Below are positions 16,745 through 25,102 of a DNA stretch of 64,000 nt, piece after piece (position 1 is the first letter of the stretch; every line of letters begins with the position of its first letter). The DNA is taken from NCBI GenBank assembly GCA_019054805.1, contig JAHQIY010000021.1, positions 682,001 through 746,000 on the forward strand, written 5' to 3'. The position numbers were made by a program, and so were the translations under genes. The notes under the pieces are model-generated. The model was given only the letters and a program-made list of their open reading frames with translations. It did not search any database and was not told the origin of the DNA. Source of the DNA: Brachionus manjavacas (Eukaryota > Rotifera > Eurotatoria > Ploima > Brachionidae).

Positions 16745-16819
16745 TGGAGCCAGAACTTGGATTTTCACCAAGATACTCTATAAAACAACTATAGCGTTTA
16801 CAATATAAACTTCTATGGC
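16745..16819 (-). tRNA. Degenerate tRNA-like cloverleaf, probable tRNA pseudogene
   Basis: A 75-nt minus-strand sequence folds as a complete cloverleaf. Acceptor: GCCATAG with TTCTGGC, one mismatch at position 5-68 and one G-U. D-arm: GTTTA/TAAAC. Anticodon arm: CTATA/TATAG with loop GTTGTTT, giving UGU (Thr). Variable loop: five bases. T-arm: CTTGG/CCAAG. Encoded CCA at 16745-16747. Against a working tRNA: no G18G19, T-loop TGAAAAT lacks T55 and C56, and position 37 is T where Thr tRNAs carry A for t6A. It lies 29 bases before the island's first ORF, as expected for insertion at a tRNA 3' end, or as a structured leader. Confidence 0.45.
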
Positions 16820-16830
16820 ACTGCAATTAA

Positions 16831-16858
16831 GTTTTAGCAATTTAAAAATAATTGTCAA
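16831..16858 (-). promoter_or_regulatory. Sigma-70-like promoter for the tRNA-like element and island operon
   Basis: Perfect -35 TTGACA (16853-16858 on the minus strand), a 16-base spacer and a moderate -10 TAAAAC (16831-16836). Transcription would start a few bases before the 5' end of the tRNA-like cloverleaf and could run on into the 35-codon ORF and the ligase gene, since no terminator separates them. A second AT-rich -10-like TATAAT lies closer to the small ORF. Confidence 0.45.
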
Positions 16859-17039
16859 CAAAAAGTTTACATCAACATTGCATATCTTATATATATATTA
16901 TACAATCTTTAGTATATTGTTTTGTTAATAAGTGGATAACTATCTATAACAAAATATAAATATAAAACATTGTTTAATTAAGTTATTTTAAACTTACAAG
17001 CGATTTTTAATTAACCACTAACTAATCAAAAGGCATGTT
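16859..17039. other. AT-rich right border of the island, upstream of yciI
   Basis: No genes. It contains an alternating TA stretch (around 16887-16902), an inverted repeat TTTTGTTA/TAACAAAA (16920-16927 and 16947-16954), and inside it a single DnaA-box-like word (TTATCCACT on the minus strand, 16931-16939). It must also hold the present promoter of yciI-EVE, since these genes are now separated from gpsA; the TA-rich stretch is the likely -10 region. Nothing else is recognisable. Confidence 0.5.
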
Positions 17040-17324
17040 ATGAAATTTGTTATAAAAGCTTACGATAAACCAAATTCGTTACAATTGCGTTTAAATACCA
17101 GAGAACAACACTTGCAATATTTAAATAGCTACAGTGCTAATGTTATAATTGCAGGGCCTTTGTTGCAAAATAACAGCCCTATAGGTAGTTGTTTGTTGGT
17201 ACAGTTTAGTAGCCAACAAAATTTAGATGATTTTTTGCAAAATGATCCGTATAATAAAGTAGGTTTGTTTAACAACATACAAATACAAGAAATGGCAATT
17301 GCCGTACACAACAAGGTAAATTAA
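17040..17324 (+). CDS. yciI: YciI-like small protein
   Basis: A 94-residue YCII-family protein with the ferredoxin-like fold pattern: MKFVIKAYDKPN at the start, the conserved RxxHLxYL-type helix (REQHLQYLN, residues 22-30), AGPLLQNNSPIGSCLLVQF and the DDFLQNDPYNKVGLF segment near residue 62. The catalytic-type His-Asp pair of the family is represented by His24 and Asp64. Family members are suspected lyases or dioxygenase-like enzymes without an agreed role. Two bases separate it from the EVE gene. In relatives the pair directly follows gpsA. Confidence 0.9.
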   Translation: MKFVIKAYDKPNSLQLRLNTREQHLQYLNSYSANVIIAGPLLQNNSPIGSCLLVQFSSQQNLDDFLQNDPYNKVGLFNNIQIQEMAIAVHNKVN

Positions 17325-17326
17325 GT

Positions 17327-17722
17327 ATGAAATATTGGTTATTAAAAACCGAACCGCACGAGTTTAGTTGGCAACAACAAATAGATAATAAAACTACAGC
17401 GTGGGACGGCGTGCGTAATTATCAGGCACGTAATTTTATGAAAGAAATGCAAGTTAACGATTTATGTTTTTTTTACCATACTGGTAATCAAAAACAAATT
17501 ATGGGCTTAGTTAGGGTTATTAAGCCTTTTTATGCAGATACCGACGAACGCTTTGTTAAAGTAGATGTAGAATACTACCAAAGCTTTGCCAAACCCATTA
17601 CCTTGGCTACTATTAAAAGCAATAGTAGTTTACAAAATATGCTTATTTTAAAGCAACCACGGTTGTCTGTTTGCCCTGTAGATACCGCCACGGCAAATAT
17701 ATTATTACAATTGGCAAGCTAA
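17327..17722 (+). CDS. EVE-domain protein
   Basis: 131 residues, a single EVE (PUA-like) domain: MKYWLLKTEPHEFSW at the start, TAWDGVRNYQARNFMKEM (residues 24-41), DLCFFYHTG and the end PRLSVCPVDTA. EVE domains bind modified bases in DNA or RNA; the bacterial housekeeping member linked to YciI has no proven ligand. It ends convergently with nadE. Confidence 0.9.
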   Translation: MKYWLLKTEPHEFSWQQQIDNKTTAWDGVRNYQARNFMKEMQVNDLCFFYHTGNQKQIMGLVRVIKPFYADTDERFVKVDVEYYQSFAKPITLATIKSNSSLQNMLILKQPRLSVCPVDTATANILLQLAS

Positions 17723-17767
17723 TTTTTAGTAAAAATAACGCCACATAGTTGTTTTTTTATAACCGCA

Positions 17768-19420
17768 CTACTGTGGTGTAGTGGGGTTAAAGGCTGTTGT
17801 TAGTGGGTAGTTGTAATCTTTACCAAAAGCTTTTTTAGATACTTTAATACCAATTGCACTTTGTATGCGTTTATGGTGGCTACTGTGCAATAAATTTAAC
17901 GCTTTAGTTACATAAGCAGGGTTAAACATACTGTTTAGTTGGCTAACGCTACGGTTTAGTTCTAGGGTGTTGTATAAAATTTCGTCTAAAATTGCATAGG
18001 GCATTAGGTTGTCTTCATCAAACTGATTATCGGCTAATTCGGCAGAAGGTTTACGGCTAATTACTTCTGTTGGTAATACGTTTAATAGCTTGGCTTTGCT
18101 ATTATGCGGTATGTTTTGGTTACGCCATTTGCAAATTTCGTAAATATCGGTTTTATATAAATCTTTTAGTAGATTAAACGCCCCTGCGGTATCGCCATAT
18201 AAAGTGCAATAACCAGTTGCTACTTCTGATTTATTGCCAGTAGTTAGCACCACATAACCATTGTAATTATTGGCATAAGCCATTATAATTTGCCCCCTAA
18301 TGCGGGCTTGTAAATTTTGCATTACCGTATTATTGCTTAGTTGTAAATGCGGGCTTAGTGTACTTTCATAAGCTTGCACTAAACTGTTTATGGATATTTG
18401 TTGCAAACTAAAACCTAAAGTTTGTTGCATAGTAGTGGCTATTTGCAAACTTAATGGGTTGCTGTAAGCAGAAGGCATAAACACGGTTTTTAGTTGGTTG
18501 CTACCTAAAGCATCGCACACAAGGGCTGCGGTTAAGGCACTATCTATACCGCCAGAAAGTGCCAGTAGCACACCTTTAAATTTATTGTTGTTAATAAAAT
18601 CGCACAAGCCTAACATTAATGCTTGGTAAATTAATTGATAATAATTAGTGCTATAAGTATTGCTACTTAAGTTACTAGCAACTGTATTGCTGCTGTAGCT
18701 GGCTAAGCATACCTGCGGGGCAAAGCTGTTAAAAAACTGCGTAGTGTTGTTAGGGTTTTGTATAAAAGATGCACCATCAAACACTACTTCATCAAATCCG
18801 CCAACAGTATTTAGATAAATTACGGGGCAATTAAGGGTATTAATTGCTTGGGTTACCATATTTACACGGGCTTGCGATTTATTAAAATGTTTGGTAATTT
18901 CAAACGGCGATGCATTTATAGAAATACATAAATTAGGTTTATGCTGGGCTAGGCTTTGTACAAAGCTTGGGTGCCATAGATCTTCGCACACAGCTAAGGC
19001 TATTTTAACATTTTTTATGGTTATAATGTTGTTAGTTGGGGTGGTTTTAAAAAATCTATGTTCGTTAAAAACGCCATAATTTGGTAGTTTTTGTTTAATT
19101 ATAACGTTACATAATTCGCCTTTATTAAACACTAATGCACAATTATACGCCACAGTGTTAATGTAGTATACACTGCCTACCACTAAGTAATTATTGTGGT
19201 TTTGGGTAAGTTGTTTTAGTTGGTTAATGTAGTTGGTTATTGTAGATGCAAAATCTGGCAATAGCAGGGCATCTTGCGGAGTATAGCCAGTTAACGATAA
19301 CTCGGGGGTAACTAGTAAGTCTGCAGTAATATTATTGGTGTAAAAATCTTTAATATTATTAAAATTTTGTTTAATATTACCTACTATGTTGTGTTGTTGA
19401 TACAGTGCTATGTTTAACAT
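17768..19420 (-). CDS. nadE: Glutamine-dependent NAD+ synthetase
   Basis: Amidates nicotinic acid adenine dinucleotide to NAD using glutamine, the last Preiss-Handler step. The N-terminal nitrilase-type glutaminase domain has its Glu (TPELSLTGY), Lys (KQKLPNYGVF) and Cys (ALAVCEDLW). The C-terminal synthetase domain has the PP-loop LSGGIDSALTAAL and TTGNKSEVATGYCTLYGD. I start it at the ATG after GGAG (550 residues) rather than at an upstream in-frame codon that lies inside the preceding gene. The glutaminase domain means it can use glutamine instead of free ammonia. Confidence 0.96.
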   Translation of the reverse strand: MLNIALYQQHNIVGNIKQNFNNIKDFYTNNITADLLVTPELSLTGYTPQDALLLPDFASTITNYINQLKQLTQNHNNYLVVGSVYYINTVAYNCALVFNKGELCNVIIKQKLPNYGVFNEHRFFKTTPTNNIITIKNVKIALAVCEDLWHPSFVQSLAQHKPNLCISINASPFEITKHFNKSQARVNMVTQAINTLNCPVIYLNTVGGFDEVVFDGASFIQNPNNTTQFFNSFAPQVCLASYSSNTVASNLSSNTYSTNYYQLIYQALMLGLCDFINNNKFKGVLLALSGGIDSALTAALVCDALGSNQLKTVFMPSAYSNPLSLQIATTMQQTLGFSLQQISINSLVQAYESTLSPHLQLSNNTVMQNLQARIRGQIIMAYANNYNGYVVLTTGNKSEVATGYCTLYGDTAGAFNLLKDLYKTDIYEICKWRNQNIPHNSKAKLLNVLPTEVISRKPSAELADNQFDEDNLMPYAILDEILYNTLELNRSVSQLNSMFNPAYVTKALNLLHSSHHKRIQSAIGIKVSKKAFGKDYNYPLTTAFNPTTPQ

Positions 19421-19428
19421 AAATTCTC

Positions 19429-20130
19429 CTAAAATAGTAATTTTCCGTTGGTTTTTAACCAATCTTGTGCTACGTTGCAGTTGTTGTAAATATTATGCAG
19501 AGTTTGCCAAAATTGTTTAGAATGATTAAAGTGTAATAAATGGGTAATTTCGTGGGCAATTAGGTATTCTATTACAAAATTAGGGCATAAAGATATTCTA
19601 AAATTAATACGAATATTACCTTTATTAGAGCAACTACCCCATTTACTTTTGGTATCGGTTAGCATAAGCTTGTTAAACGTAACATTTAACTTTTGGCAAT
19701 ATTTATTAGCTAACATTACAAAGTATTTACTAGCAATTTGTTTTAACGCTTTAGTTAGCAAAGCAATAATATTGTTAGCGTTGGTGTATTTTATAATTAT
19801 ACTATTGTTAATAATGCAAACACTATTTTTAGTGGTGCTAGATTGGCTAATTTGTATGCTATATGTTTGGTTGCAACACACAATAGATTGTTTTTTTATA
19901 GCATTGTGTAAAATTGTGTTAGTGTTGGTTACCTTGCTAAGTTGTTGATTTAACCAATTAATATTGCTTAATACAAAATTATAAGCTTGTTTATAACTAA
20001 CGCCATACGGCATACTTAGTTGTGGTTGTAGTTTGCTATTAATACGCAACGTAAGGCGTTTAAAGTTACGTTGTTTTTTTATGGCAACGCAGTAAGTAGT
20101 ATTGTTGTGGTTAACTATAACTTGTTGCAT
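19429..20130 (-). CDS. YgjP-like (DUF45) zinc metallopeptidase
   Basis: 233 residues. The C-terminal zinc motif HEITHLLHFNHSKQFW (near residue 190) is HExxH followed by the third ligand His, the hallmark of the YgjP/WLM-like gluzincin group, with the family motif SKWGSCS upstream (near 157). The N-terminal half has the beta-rich RLTLRINSKLQPQL pattern. The family is predicted to be cytosolic proteases and the substrate is unknown. It lies between ycgN and nadE on the same strand, nine bases from each. Confidence 0.88.
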   Translation of the reverse strand: MQQVIVNHNNTTYCVAIKKQRNFKRLTLRINSKLQPQLSMPYGVSYKQAYNFVLSNINWLNQQLSKVTNTNTILHNAIKKQSIVCCNQTYSIQISQSSTTKNSVCIINNSIIIKYTNANNIIALLTKALKQIASKYFVMLANKYCQKLNVTFNKLMLTDTKSKWGSCSNKGNIRINFRISLCPNFVIEYLIAHEITHLLHFNHSKQFWQTLHNIYNNCNVAQDWLKTNGKLLF

Positions 20131-20139
20131 AGGCAGTGT

Positions 20140-20604
20140 TTATTTATTATTAAAAAACTCATCTTCATCTTCTATAATATAATCTTGCAACCATTTACTA
20201 GCCACCGCAGGATGAACCGCTTTGCCACTAACCGAATTACCGCTGGTTATGGTAGAATTAGGGTTGTTGGTTTTTAATGGGTGCCAATCAAATAGGTCTT
20301 TACCTTCGTTAACTAGCCTGTAAGCACAGGTTTTAGGTAACCAAGATATGGTTTTAACATTGCTTTTATTTAATTTTATACAATCATCTACATATTTAAA
20401 GCGTTGCTTGTAGTTGGTGCATTTGCAGGTTTTGGTGTCTAGCAATCTGCAAGATATTTGCGTTAAAAATAATTCGTTAGTATCGGTGTAATGAATTTTC
20501 TCTAAACAACATTTGCCACAACCATCGCACAAGGCTTCCCATTCTTGATTGTTTAAATCTTGCAATTTTTTATTAAGCCAAAAGTTTTTTTCTAGTTTTG
20601 CCAT
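20140..20604 (-). CDS. YcgN-family Cys-cluster protein
   Basis: A YkgJ/YcgN-type protein with the metal-binding cluster CDGCGKCC near residue 26 and further cysteines in CRLLDTKTCKC and the DWHPL segment near residue 105. Function is unknown; the Cys pattern suggests zinc or an iron-sulfur site. The ATG overlaps the TAA of cysS (TAATG), so translation is coupled. A TTG five codons earlier is possible, but the overlapping ATG is the simpler start. Confidence 0.88.
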   Translation of the reverse strand: MAKLEKNFWLNKKLQDLNNQEWEALCDGCGKCCLEKIHYTDTNELFLTQISCRLLDTKTCKCTNYKQRFKYVDDCIKLNKSNVKTISWLPKTCAYRLVNEGKDLFDWHPLKTNNPNSTITSGNSVSGKAVHPAVASKWLQDYIIEDEDEFFNNK

Positions 20605-21983
20605 TATTTTGTGTGCCAAGTGGTTTTAGTTGGTGTATCTATTAGTTTTACGCCTAAGGTTAGCAATTCTGCCCTAATTTCATCTGCTTTAGTAAAATTT
20701 TTATTGGCTTTGGCTAAATTGCGTAATTCTATTTTTTGCTCTATTTCTGCAGGGCTAATTTTTAGATTACTTGTTGTGCTTGTATTGCTGGTTGTATTGC
20801 TGGTTGTATTGGGTAGCAAACCAAGCAAATTAGCACAAAATACAAACTGCCCTAGGCTAGCAGTGGTATTGGTGTTAACTAATTGGTGCAAAGTAGCAAT
20901 TGCTTTAGGGGTGTTTAAATCGGTACATAAGCTATTAATAAAGCTGGTATTTGGTTGTAAATATACAGCATTATTTGCTATGCTATTAAATTGTTGCAAC
21001 GCTTTAGTAAATTTAGCAATAGCTTTACTGCTTTGTTGTAGTAAATTGGTAGATAAATCTAAGCTTTGCCTATAATTACCACTAAGTAAAGCTAGCTTAA
21101 TGGTTAAACCACAGTATTGTTGCAGTAGGTTGTTTAAAGTGGTAAAATTGCCTAAACTTTTAGACATTTTTTGCCCATTAACTGTAATAAAACCGTTGTG
21201 TAACCAGTAATTAGCTAAAGTGGTAGTGTTGTTGGCACAACAGCTTTGTGCGTTTTCGTTTTCGTGGTGCGGAAACATTAAATCTTTACCACCAGCATGA
21301 ATATCTATAGTGTTGCCTAGCAAAGCTTGTATCATAGCCGAACACTCTATATGCCAACCTGGTCTGCCGTATATATTTACTTCTTTAAAATCCCAACCTT
21401 CTTGGTTAGCATCAGAGGGTTTCCATAATACAAAGTCTAGCGGGTTAGTTTTGTTTTCTGCTACTTCTATACGTACGCCGTTTAGTAAACTTTGCATAGA
21501 ATTATTAGAGATTTTGCCGTAATTATTAAACTTTTTAACATTAAAGTATACAGTATTATTGCTAATGTAGGCGTAATTGTTTTGTAACAAAGTATTAATT
21601 AACTGTTGCATATTAGCAATGTATTGTGTAGCTTTAGGTTGAAAGTTAGGTTGCAGTATATTAAGATTAGCCACATCGGCATAATAATAATTTATATACT
21701 TAGTGGTAATATTACTAATAGATGTATTTTCTAACTTAGCTTGTTGCATAATTTTATCGTCAATATCGGTAAAATTAGTGGCGTACACAACATTGTTGTT
21801 GCCGTAAATAAAACGCAGTAATCTAAATAAAACATCAAACACTACTATTGGTCTGGCGTTGCCTACATGTATGTAATTATAAACTGTAGGGCCACAAACA
21901 TACATGGTTACATTATTAGCGTTTATAGGCTTAAATGCTTGTAAGCTATTGGTTAACGAGTTATATAATTGCAATGTATACAT
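20604..21983 (-). CDS. cysS: Cysteinyl-tRNA synthetase
   Basis: Charges tRNA-Cys. The class I signature HVGNARP follows YVCGPTVYNYI (residues 28-45), the zinc and Cys-binding segment is WHIECSAM and HHENENAQ, and KMSKSLGNF is intact near residue 268. It has a low-complexity linker before the last helical domain (residues about 391-402, repeats of Asn-Thr-Thr-Ser) encoded by a tandem DNA repeat listed separately. It lies six bases after gltX, so two tRNA synthetase genes are transcribed together, followed by ycgN. Confidence 0.97.
   Translation of the reverse strand: MYTLQLYNSLTNSLQAFKPINANNVTMYVCGPTVYNYIHVGNARPIVVFDVLFRLLRFIYGNNNVVYATNFTDIDDKIMQQAKLENTSISNITTKYINYYYADVANLNILQPNFQPKATQYIANMQQLINTLLQNNYAYISNNTVYFNVKKFNNYGKISNNSMQSLLNGVRIEVAENKTNPLDFVLWKPSDANQEGWDFKEVNIYGRPGWHIECSAMIQALLGNTIDIHAGGKDLMFPHHENENAQSCCANNTTTLANYWLHNGFITVNGQKMSKSLGNFTTLNNLLQQYCGLTIKLALLSGNYRQSLDLSTNLLQQSSKAIAKFTKALQQFNSIANNAVYLQPNTSFINSLCTDLNTPKAIATLHQLVNTNTTASLGQFVFCANLLGLLPNTTSNTTSNTSTTSNLKISPAEIEQKIELRNLAKANKNFTKADEIRAELLTLGVKLIDTPTKTTWHTK
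20780..20811 (-). repeat. 12-bp tandem repeat inside cysS
   Basis: The plus-strand unit TTGTATTGCTGG occurs at 20780-20791 and 20792-20803, with a third partial copy to 20811. Each unit adds four codons, so copy changes keep the frame. It encodes the Ser/Thr/Asn linker before the C-terminal domain of the enzyme, where length changes should be tolerated. Confidence 0.75.
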
Positions 21984-21989
21984 ATTTAT

Positions 21990-23360
21990 TTAGTTGTTTA
22001 ATGCTTGTTGTAATCTGGCGGTTATTAAATTTTTACCTAATAATAGTATTAAAACTTTAAACTCCATACCGCTATGCAAACCAGTAAGGGCTAAACGTAA
22101 AGATGTAAAAACATCTTTATTAGCATAATTATGTTGTTTTATGCTTTGTAGCCATTGGCTCCATGTGGTTTCGTTCCATTGAGTTTGTGGCATAGTGTTT
22201 AGTGCGGTTTGTATAATTTGGGTGTTAATTTGGCTGGCAAAAGGGGCAGTATTTATAGTGTTATGCACTATGTTGTGCCATGTTGCAATATCGCTAAAAT
22301 CTTTAATGTTGGCTTTTATGTTATCCCAAAAATCTTGGCTTATGGTTATGTTAAACCAGTTTTGTACCATGCTTTGAATTTGATTAAACGGATGATTTTG
22401 CAACAAACCACAATTTAATGATTTTAACTTAGTTAAGCTTAATTGCACGGTAGATTTACTATATTTAGTAATATCAAAACTGTTAATAATATCTTGCATA
22501 CTGTTGTATGTGGTGTTGTTTTCGCTTAAACCTAGTGTAAATAAAGTGGTGTTAATTGCTAGGGGCAGTATACCTTGTTGTTTTAGGCTTTGAATACTTA
22601 AAGAGTTATCACGCTTAGAAAAAGGCATACCTTGTTCGTTTACTACCATAGAAAAATGGGCAAATTGCGGTAATGTATAATTAACATTTAATACATCGGC
22701 CACGGCTTTAAACATTTGAATTTGCACTGCAGTGTTAACTATGTGGTCTTCGCCACGTACAATGTGCGATATTTGCTTGTCTAAATCATCTATTACCGAA
22801 GTTAAAATATATAAAAATATACCGTCTTCTCTTATAATTACGGGGTCTGATATGTGTTCGGCTTTAAAGTCTAAGTTGCCTTTTATAAGGTCGTTCCAAC
22901 TAATATTACCTGCAGACATTTTAAAACGATAATGGGGCTTTCTGCCTTCTGCAATATATTGTTGTTGTTTTTCTTGCTTTAGGTTTAATGCCTCTCTATC
23001 GTAAATAGGAGGTTGCTTTTTAGCTAGTTGTAACTTTTTTTTGTAATCAAGTTCTTCTGGGGTTTCGTAACATTTGTATACGTAACCTTTTTGTTCTAAT
23101 AAATTTAAAACTTCGTTGTAGCGTGGTAGGCGGTCTAGCTGTTGGCATTCTTCTTGCCAAATATAGCCTAGCCAAGTAAGGTCGCTTTTAATGGAGTCTA
23201 TATATTCTTGCTTAGAGCGTTTTACATCGGTATTATCTATTCTAAGTAAAAACGATCCATTTAAACTTTTTGCTAAAAAATAGTTTAAGGCAGCCGCACG
23301 AATGTTGCCTAAGTGTAAGTGCCCTGTTGGGCTTGGTGCAAATCTAACTTTAATTGTCAT
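21990..23360 (-). CDS. gltX: Glutamyl-tRNA synthetase
   Basis: Charges tRNA-Glu. Class I signature RFAPSPTGHLHLGNIRAA at the N-terminus, LRIDNTD, and a KMSKS-equivalent loop MPFSKRDNS near residue 250. At 456 residues it is in the bacterial GluRS range; the anticodon-binding C-terminal half is short and Asn-rich. Alphaproteobacteria often have two GltX paralogues, one acting on tRNA-Gln for GatCAB; which one this is cannot be told. The start ATG follows a 99-base gap after dnaX. Confidence 0.95.
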   Translation of the reverse strand: MTIKVRFAPSPTGHLHLGNIRAAALNYFLAKSLNGSFLLRIDNTDVKRSKQEYIDSIKSDLTWLGYIWQEECQQLDRLPRYNEVLNLLEQKGYVYKCYETPEELDYKKKLQLAKKQPPIYDREALNLKQEKQQQYIAEGRKPHYRFKMSAGNISWNDLIKGNLDFKAEHISDPVIIREDGIFLYILTSVIDDLDKQISHIVRGEDHIVNTAVQIQMFKAVADVLNVNYTLPQFAHFSMVVNEQGMPFSKRDNSLSIQSLKQQGILPLAINTTLFTLGLSENNTTYNSMQDIINSFDITKYSKSTVQLSLTKLKSLNCGLLQNHPFNQIQSMVQNWFNITISQDFWDNIKANIKDFSDIATWHNIVHNTINTAPFASQINTQIIQTALNTMPQTQWNETTWSQWLQSIKQHNYANKDVFTSLRLALTGLHSGMEFKVLILLLGKNLITARLQQALNN

Positions 23361-23459
23361 AATTTTTATTGTGGTTAATTTATTTAAAAACCTGTTATAA
23401 GTATAGTGTTTTTTGTGGGTTTAGTCAAACTAACTTAGTTAAGCTAACAGGTAAAGCTA

Positions 23460-24938
23460 TTATATTTTTTTAGCATTAGGAAAATGCTGTAAAATTTGGT
23501 TATCTGTAGAGCTTTCGCTCTGGACATTAGGTTCATTTACACTGGGCTGTTGTGTTTCTGCTGTATTATTGCTGTGTTGCGGATTATTTGCTGTTTCTGT
23601 TGCCACGTTATTGCTATTAGTTACACTTTGCAAAGGTTGGTTGTGCTGTGCGGTGGTTTTACTGTTAGCGGTATTGTGGTTTAGAGTTGCACTATCTAAG
23701 CTTGTGTGGTTTGCTGTGGTGCCAGTATTTGCAAGGCTAGGCTCATTGTTAACGCTGTTTTGTAAGTTGCTATTTAGGGCTTTGCCTTCTAGTAAATCGT
23801 TTAAAGTAATTAGGTTATCTATGCTTATAACGTTAGCATTGGTTAACATTTTTAGCAACGCCATAGAGCACACTAAGTAGGCATTGCTACTGGTTTTAAG
23901 TTGGTTGGTTGCGGTTAACAAAATTTGCCAAAACTCTAATAAAGTATTATAGTTGGTTAGCTGTATAATACTGTTTAGTTGTTCTATTTCGGTAGAAGGT
24001 AGGTTAAGCAAATTAGCATTTTGGGTATACATTAAAACCATAGCGTTGTGGCATACGGTAAGTAGGTCTTCTAAAAACATTTCGCCAGAAACCCCAAGCT
24101 GTTTTTGTTGGCTAAACAAGTTAAAAGCTTGTGCGTGGTTGTTTTGTATAATTGCTAAAAATAAATTGTAAATAATTTGATTATTATTATACCCAAGCAT
24201 TTCTAATACTAAATTTAGTTGTATGTTGCTGTTGGTGTAAATAATTGCTCTATCTAGTAACGAAAGGCTGTCTCTAACCGAACCTTGTGCCGCTTTAGCT
24301 ATTAAATCTATAGCTTCTGCATTAAACTGTATGTTTTCTAAATTACAAATATTGGTTAAATGGTCTACTAACTCTTTGCCTTCTACTGTTTTAAGATCAT
24401 ACTTTTGGCACCTAGAAAGTACAGTTATAGGTACTTTTTTTATTTCGGTGGTGGCAAAAATAAATTTTAAGTGTTCGGGCGGTTCTTCTAGTGTTTTTAA
24501 CAAAGCGTTAAAAGCATTTTTAGATAGCATATGCACTTCGTCTATTATAAAAACTTTATATCTGGCTACAGTTGGTTTGTATTGGCTGTTTTCTATAATT
24601 TCTCTAATATCATCTACACCGGTTTTGCTGGCGGCGTCTATTTCTATTACGTCTAAGTGTCTGTCTTGCATAATAAGTAAGCAGTTTTCGCACTTACCAC
24701 AAGGGTTTAGTGTCATACTGCCGTTGCCGTCTTCTCCTATACAATTTAGGGCTTTAGCAACTATGCGGGCTGTACTGGTTTTGCCTACGCCACGCACGCC
24801 CGTTAGCATAAAAGCGTGTGCTATTTTATTTAAGGTAAAGGCGTTTTCTAATGATTTTACTAAAGCGTGTTGCCCAATTAATTGAGTTACGGTTTGGGGT
24901 CTGTATTTACGCGCTAAATTAATATATGTTGTTTGCAC
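23460..24938 (-). CDS. dnaX: DNA polymerase III clamp-loader subunit gamma/tau
   Basis: AAA+ ATPase that loads the sliding clamp. Walker A GVRGVGKTS (residues 47-55), the zinc site CGKCENC (near 80), Walker B FIIDEVHML, sensor-1 region FATTEIKKVP and the LSRCQ arginine finger are present. Domain III ends near residue 370. The remaining tail is Asn/Thr/Gln-rich low-complexity sequence without the longer tau domains that bind DnaB and polymerase alpha in other bacteria, so it is closer to a gamma-length protein. The SRP RNA gene is just upstream on the same strand. ybaB and recR, the usual partners, are 8 kb away. Confidence 0.95.
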   Translation of the reverse strand: MQTTYINLARKYRPQTVTQLIGQHALVKSLENAFTLNKIAHAFMLTGVRGVGKTSTARIVAKALNCIGEDGNGSMTLNPCGKCENCLLIMQDRHLDVIEIDAASKTGVDDIREIIENSQYKPTVARYKVFIIDEVHMLSKNAFNALLKTLEEPPEHLKFIFATTEIKKVPITVLSRCQKYDLKTVEGKELVDHLTNICNLENIQFNAEAIDLIAKAAQGSVRDSLSLLDRAIIYTNSNIQLNLVLEMLGYNNNQIIYNLFLAIIQNNHAQAFNLFSQQKQLGVSGEMFLEDLLTVCHNAMVLMYTQNANLLNLPSTEIEQLNSIIQLTNYNTLLEFWQILLTATNQLKTSSNAYLVCSMALLKMLTNANVISIDNLITLNDLLEGKALNSNLQNSVNNEPSLANTGTTANHTSLDSATLNHNTANSKTTAQHNQPLQSVTNSNNVATETANNPQHSNNTAETQQPSVNEPNVQSESSTDNQILQHFPNAKKI

Positions 24939-24974
24939 AATTAAGATTTATACTGCTGTTTGTAAAATGCTAAG

Positions 24975-25058
24975 TAGCAAACCTAACCCAAAATATAATC
25001 TTACCAATGCTTCTTTTCAGACCTGCTGGAGTTTAGACACATTTTGTCTAGGTTTGCC
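24975..25058 (-). ncRNA. ffs: Small SRP RNA (4.5S-type)
   Basis: On the minus strand the conserved apical domain reads CAGGTCTGAAAAGAAGC, matching the GGTC-tetraloop-GAAGC core of bacterial signal-recognition-particle RNA with a GAAA tetraloop closed by U-A. The ends pair perfectly: GCAAACCTA at the 5' end with TAGGTTTGC at the 3' end. The length of about 84 nt is that of the small alphaproteobacterial form lacking the Alu domain. It works with Ffh to target nascent membrane proteins. The position directly upstream of dnaX, same strand, is common. The exact 3' end is estimated. Confidence 0.88.
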
Positions 25059-25065
25059 AATTACT

Positions 25066-25071
25066 ATTATA
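25066..25071 (-). promoter_or_regulatory. -10 element of the SRP RNA promoter
   Basis: A perfect TATAAT on the minus strand, preceded by TGC (an extended -10), ends seven bases before the 5' GG of the SRP RNA. The -35 region is weak. This is a typical arrangement for a constitutive small-RNA promoter and supports the proposed RNA start. Confidence 0.7.
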
Positions 25072-25102
25072 GCAAACATTTAATATAAATTAAAGCATAA
25101 TC

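Noticed and set aside
16716..16860. T-box riboswitch in front of the amino-acid ligase operon
   Set aside because: The conserved T-box/antiterminator core is absent, and the fold reads better as a degenerate tRNA.
16920..16954. DnaA-box-like words (TTATCCACT, TTATTAACA) inside an inverted repeat, next to a TA-rich stretch: possible replication origin
   Set aside because: Only one near-match box and one weaker one; no box cluster, and no dnaA, hemE or parAB genes nearby.
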